Shown here: positions 60,698 through 64,000 of the stretch, one piece after another | Numbering within the stretch: the stretch's first letter is position 1 | Layout: each line of letters opens with the position of its first letter | Origin: Sipunculus nudus | Lineage: Eukaryota; Annelida; Sipuncula; Golfingiida; Sipunculidae | Direction: 5' to 3' | DNA length: 64,000 nucleotides | NCBI GenBank assembly: GCA_026874595.1 | Contig: CM049322.1 | Coordinates: 49,705,340-49,769,339, forward strand | Program-made: the position numbers and the translations under genes | The notes under the pieces: generated by a model | What the model saw: only the letters and a program-made list of their open reading frames with translations | What the model was told of the DNA's origin: nothing | Databases searched by the model: none

Positions 60698-61076
60698 TCT
60701 GATTAACAACGTGCGTCTTATCAGGAGACACTTTACTGCACCTACCGATACCTGAAACTCGGCACAGATTATCAAGGACATGAGGTCAAAGCACAGCTTG
60801 ATAATAAACAAGATCAAGGATGCATTTGTTTTCATTTGGATACTAAAACTCCCTAAACTCCTGCTTATAAACAAAACGTGTATAGATAGACACATAGTAT
60901 TTCCATATCTCACTTTGCAACGGGTAAGCGTATGTTGATTTAGAAAGCTCACACTTTTGTAAACCTCAGATCTCACCTTCAGAATATGCTAATAGTATCA
61001 TGATTTATTGATTATTCAAGTGACAAAACATTTCAAAGCAATGAAACACACCGGACCGTGTCTTACCTTGGCGTTA

Positions 61077-61215
61077 TCTTTATAAAAACTAACGAACTCT
61101 CTTGCAATTGTAAAGCGGAGTTCATGCCATAATAAAGAAGGGCCATATGTCTCCATATTGCAGTCCAAAGGCTGAATTAGTTTGGATGGCAAGTCACGAT
61201 TTCTTAAGTCAGATA
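61077..61215 (-). CDS. Orphan exon, function unknown
   Basis: Open frame with SKLIQPLDCNMETYGPSLLW and HELRFTIAREFVSFYKDNAK ending at a strong donor AAG/GTAAGA (61076). Codon use and composition look coding, but no family is recognised and the 5' boundary is not fixed (ATG at 61156, or an acceptor further up). It may belong with the orphan exon at 59.8 kb. Confidence 0.4.
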
Positions 61216-62122
61216 TATTTCTTTTTGGTCACTAAAGACTGTATTGTACTAACCGAGGCACCGAGCGTCAATCTGGACTATCGTTTCCCGGCGACAAGTC
61301 GTTATTTACCCAGTCAGTATATACAGTTACCTTGTTCGTGTTATGTTTCGGGTCATGTTAAAGGCTTGTCGAAATATTTAGAATGTTATTTGAGAAATAT
61401 ATTACGCATATATGATGTCTTAAGGAAAGAGTAGATTTGTTCTTTGTTATCTACAAAATGTTGTATGATAAAGCGAATTTTAGTAAATGTACAAATATTT
61501 CCAAGACCACATTTTGCTCTTGTGCTCTAATGGAAATCATTTGTCTAGGAGTTGTGGGAACGTTGTCCTATGCCAGATTTCACGAGAACCAACCAAACCA
61601 GCAAAGCGACATCTTAATATTACATGTAAAATTAATATGCGATCACATGAATCAGAATCTCTGTACCTGGAGAGGGAAAACGATTCTTACTTGTACAATA
61701 ACACAAACCGGACGAAGTCCAACTAACTGGAAATCAATTAATTATATGGCAGAGCGCAGCTGCCAGGATGCTTGTGATATATGTCTTTAACACAAAATCT
61801 TTCTTACCCTGTAACACCAGGGGGTTTCCAGTGTAATAGTTAAATAACAATCACTAATACATTACAATGAATTCATGATATATGAAAATACAAGCTTTTG
61901 CAGATACTGTAAAACTGTATTCTTTCAGAAAGTTTATATTTCTGGCAATATTACTCATATGTTTACCTAAGGTCTTCTTATGTTTCTGCTTTATTCTGAT
62001 TATAATCATTAATGACAATATGGCCAGTTTACAGCTATTACTCTCTCATTTAGTCAGTCACTTTGGTCTGTATATGAAGCTTCAGTTTATGACATATATT
62101 TAAAACGATATAAAGTGATACC

Positions 62123-62160
<38 letters not shown>

Positions 62161-63020
62161 CTCTTTTTGTCTCTCTCTGTCTCTCTCACTCGTCAGCATT
62201 TATTTATCACCATGGTAATGTATTACTCACACCTCCCTCTATACAGATTTTTTGTTTACTTTGTGTTAACATACAAAGTGCAATCTTTATTCATCACGGA
62301 ATACACACACATTTATATTTCGGTGACTCAGTAATTACCTACCTGCTAGATTATAACTGGTAAAAACCATGTTTCTTAGAAACACATACGCAGTGTATAT
62401 TATCATGTACAACACATATGATGGAACTATCTTGACCTATTGACCTTTTTTATCAAACCAAAAGGAAACTATGACAAAGGACATATAACAATGTAAGACA
62501 TAGCTATGATTAGGTGGTTTCAGTAACTCTAGTATACATTTATTCTCTCATTTATATACATTGTCCTGTAATTATATTACTCTTGAAAAAATCTTTATTG
62601 TACGTATATAATACTTCACAACATTTAATAGTTAATTGACATTCACATATATTACAATGAATAGTTGTAACATACACAAAACTTTTGTACTACAAGTACA
62701 GTTAGACACAACTGTAACAGGAAAATATTAGTTTCGGTGAAATACTGAATAACACTTAAAAAATAATGAATTAGCTAACTGACTTATGAGCATTTGTTGG
62801 GATAATTACTTACCATCCTGTATTAAATTACAGAAAATGAAAATAGAAAAGAAAGAACAATTGTCAAACAAATGTTAGATAGGTCAATGCATAGTCCTCA
62901 TACATATTTAAATTTCCAGGCTTAACAAATACGTACTGTTATATTTTAAGATTAATTGAAATGATTACTAAAACGACAAAAAATAATTATTATTTATGGG
63001 TAGCTATCCTATTATGATTA
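61216..63020. other. Intergenic, no gene recognised
   Basis: AT-rich. A (CT)n microsatellite at 62125-62158 is the only clear structure. Plus-strand frames at 61147-61790 have no domain-like content. Confidence 0.5.
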
Positions 63021-63029
63021 GCTGAGATT

Positions 63030-64000
63030 CCTGCCCGGCCTTTGTGATCTCCAACCCCCCCCCCCCCCCCCGCCTAGGCGGAAGTTTAAGCACACATTGC
63101 TACTAGTTCAAACTTTCCTACCCCCTACTAATTTCTTTTGGTAGCAATAGTTGCTATTTGTGCGTGCGATTCCTTGGGGACCCTCTGCCTGGCAGCTCTG
63201 GCCTCCGCATCCCCTTGCGGCAAATTTGTCCATGGTTGCTACGCTACCATACTTCCTACGCCCTCCCTATGGGGGGGGGGGGGGTTAGCAAAATGCTGAC
63301 ATTCACGCGTCCATTCATGGGGGATCCTTGGCAGGCCGCTCTGACCTCCACTCCCTCTGGCGGCAGATGTAATACTTCCTACCCACTCCCGATTTTTTTG
63401 TTGTTGATAACAGCTGCTAGCTGCGTATGCGATGCATGGGGGCCCTCAACCCGGCCTCTATGATCTCCACTCCTCCTTGCGGCACTTTAAGCACAAATTG
63501 CTGCTGCAACCCCTCTCCCCCCCCCCCCCCCCGAATTTATTGGTAGCAAATAAGCTGCTATTTGCGCGTGCGATTCATGGGTGCCCCTCTGACGGGCCGC
63601 TCTGACCTCCACATCCTCTGGCAGCATATTTAACCATGCTTGCACCCCCCCCCCCCCCCACCACAAGGGGACAGTTTAAGCACACATTGCTACTGCTACC
63701 AACTTCCCTACCTCCTACCAATTCTTTGGGTAGCAATACCAGTTGTTCCTATTTGCGCATGCGATTCTTCGGGCCCCCCTCTGCCAGGACGCTCTTGCCT
63801 CCACACTCCCTTGCGGCAGATTTATCAATGCTTGCCACCCTACCATACTTCCTTCCCCTTCTTTTTTTTTGGGGGGGGGGGGGGGGGGTAGCAAATAGCT
63901 AATATTTACGGTTGAGATTCATGGGGGCCCGCTGGCATACCGCTTTGACCTCCACTCCCTCTGGCCACAGGTTTAACAAAGCTCACTACTGCTTCCAAAT
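63030..64000 (+). repeat. GC-rich tandem repeat, about 7 units, runs off right edge
   Basis: Units of about 120-180 bp share GCGATTCATGGGGGCCC, GCTCTGACCTCCACTCCCTC, TGGCGGCAGATTTAA, TACCATACTTCCTACC and a poly-C or poly-G tract followed by GGTAGCAA. Recognisable GATTC phrases occur near 63030, 63163, 63311, 63429, 63572, 63754 and 63917. It is much richer in G+C than the rest of the window. Frames over it are spurious. Confidence 0.85.

Noticed and set aside
61147-61790. Plus-strand frames of 79-117 codons at 61-62 kb
   Set aside because: They lie opposite or beside the better minus-strand exon and have no splice or domain support.
1-64000. CRISPR arrays, bacterial operons, phage or defence islands
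   Set aside because: Sequence style, introns and repeats are eukaryotic; no direct-repeat/spacer pattern is present.

Overview
This 64 kb window looks like AT-rich animal nuclear DNA, most likely from a lophotrochozoan and plausibly a mollusc. That assignment is inference. It rests on split genes with GT/AG introns, a mitochondrial-clan cytochrome P450, CARD and C-type-lectin exons, Penelope-like, L1-like and Ty3/gypsy retroelements, many MITEs, and GACGGACG-rich interspersed repeats. Nothing in it looks bacterial, and there are no operons or CRISPR arrays.

Left part (1-6.2 kb): the start of a CARD-domain gene on the minus strand. Exons lie at 6188-6033, 1312-1192 and 58-1, and the gene runs off the left edge. 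Its 4.7 kb first intron holds two MITE-like elements (one split by another repeat) and a 1.5 kb minisatellite of about 30 bp units that stops within a few bases of the exon 1 splice donor. A tRNA-derived SINE head lies in the next intron.

From 6 to 24 kb the window is mostly non-coding: microsatellites, homopolymer G/C tracts, degenerate repeats, a possible first exon behind two CCAAT boxes (19.4 kb), and a purine-rich minisatellite (20 kb). At 24.4-25.7 kb there are plus-strand exons of a C-type-lectin-domain gene.

From 26 to 40 kb lies a nested transposon zone. It holds a broken L1-like ORF1 (26.3-27.1 kb), a Penelope-like fragment with inverted terminal copies (27.34 and 32.4-32.6 kb) around an array of about 330 bp repeats, a 2.85 kb element with terminal inverted repeats (32.63-35.48 kb), and a broken L1-like ORF2 (36.6-39.6 kb). 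A perfect 14-bp direct repeat at 27325 and 35493 brackets the Penelope complex, which may have split one L1-like element.

From 42.2 to 49.3 kb is a nine-exon mitochondrial P450 on the minus strand. Every splice junction is in register and the product would be about 509 aa, except for one missing base in exon 7 just before the heme-binding loop. A decayed second copy of its exon 1 sits 1.5 kb upstream (50.77-50.99 kb).

From 52.1 to 59.0 kb is a structurally complete LTR retrotransposon on the minus strand: 215-bp LTRs, 5-bp target duplication, primer site and polypurine tract. Its proteins are of Ty3/gypsy type, but the order is gag-protease-integrase-RT-RNase H, the copia-like order known from the Gmr1 group. 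Pol carries many stops and frameshifts.

Right part (59-64 kb): orphan minus-strand exons, one resembling a receptor tyrosine phosphatase juxtamembrane segment, then a GC-rich tandem repeat that runs off the right edge.
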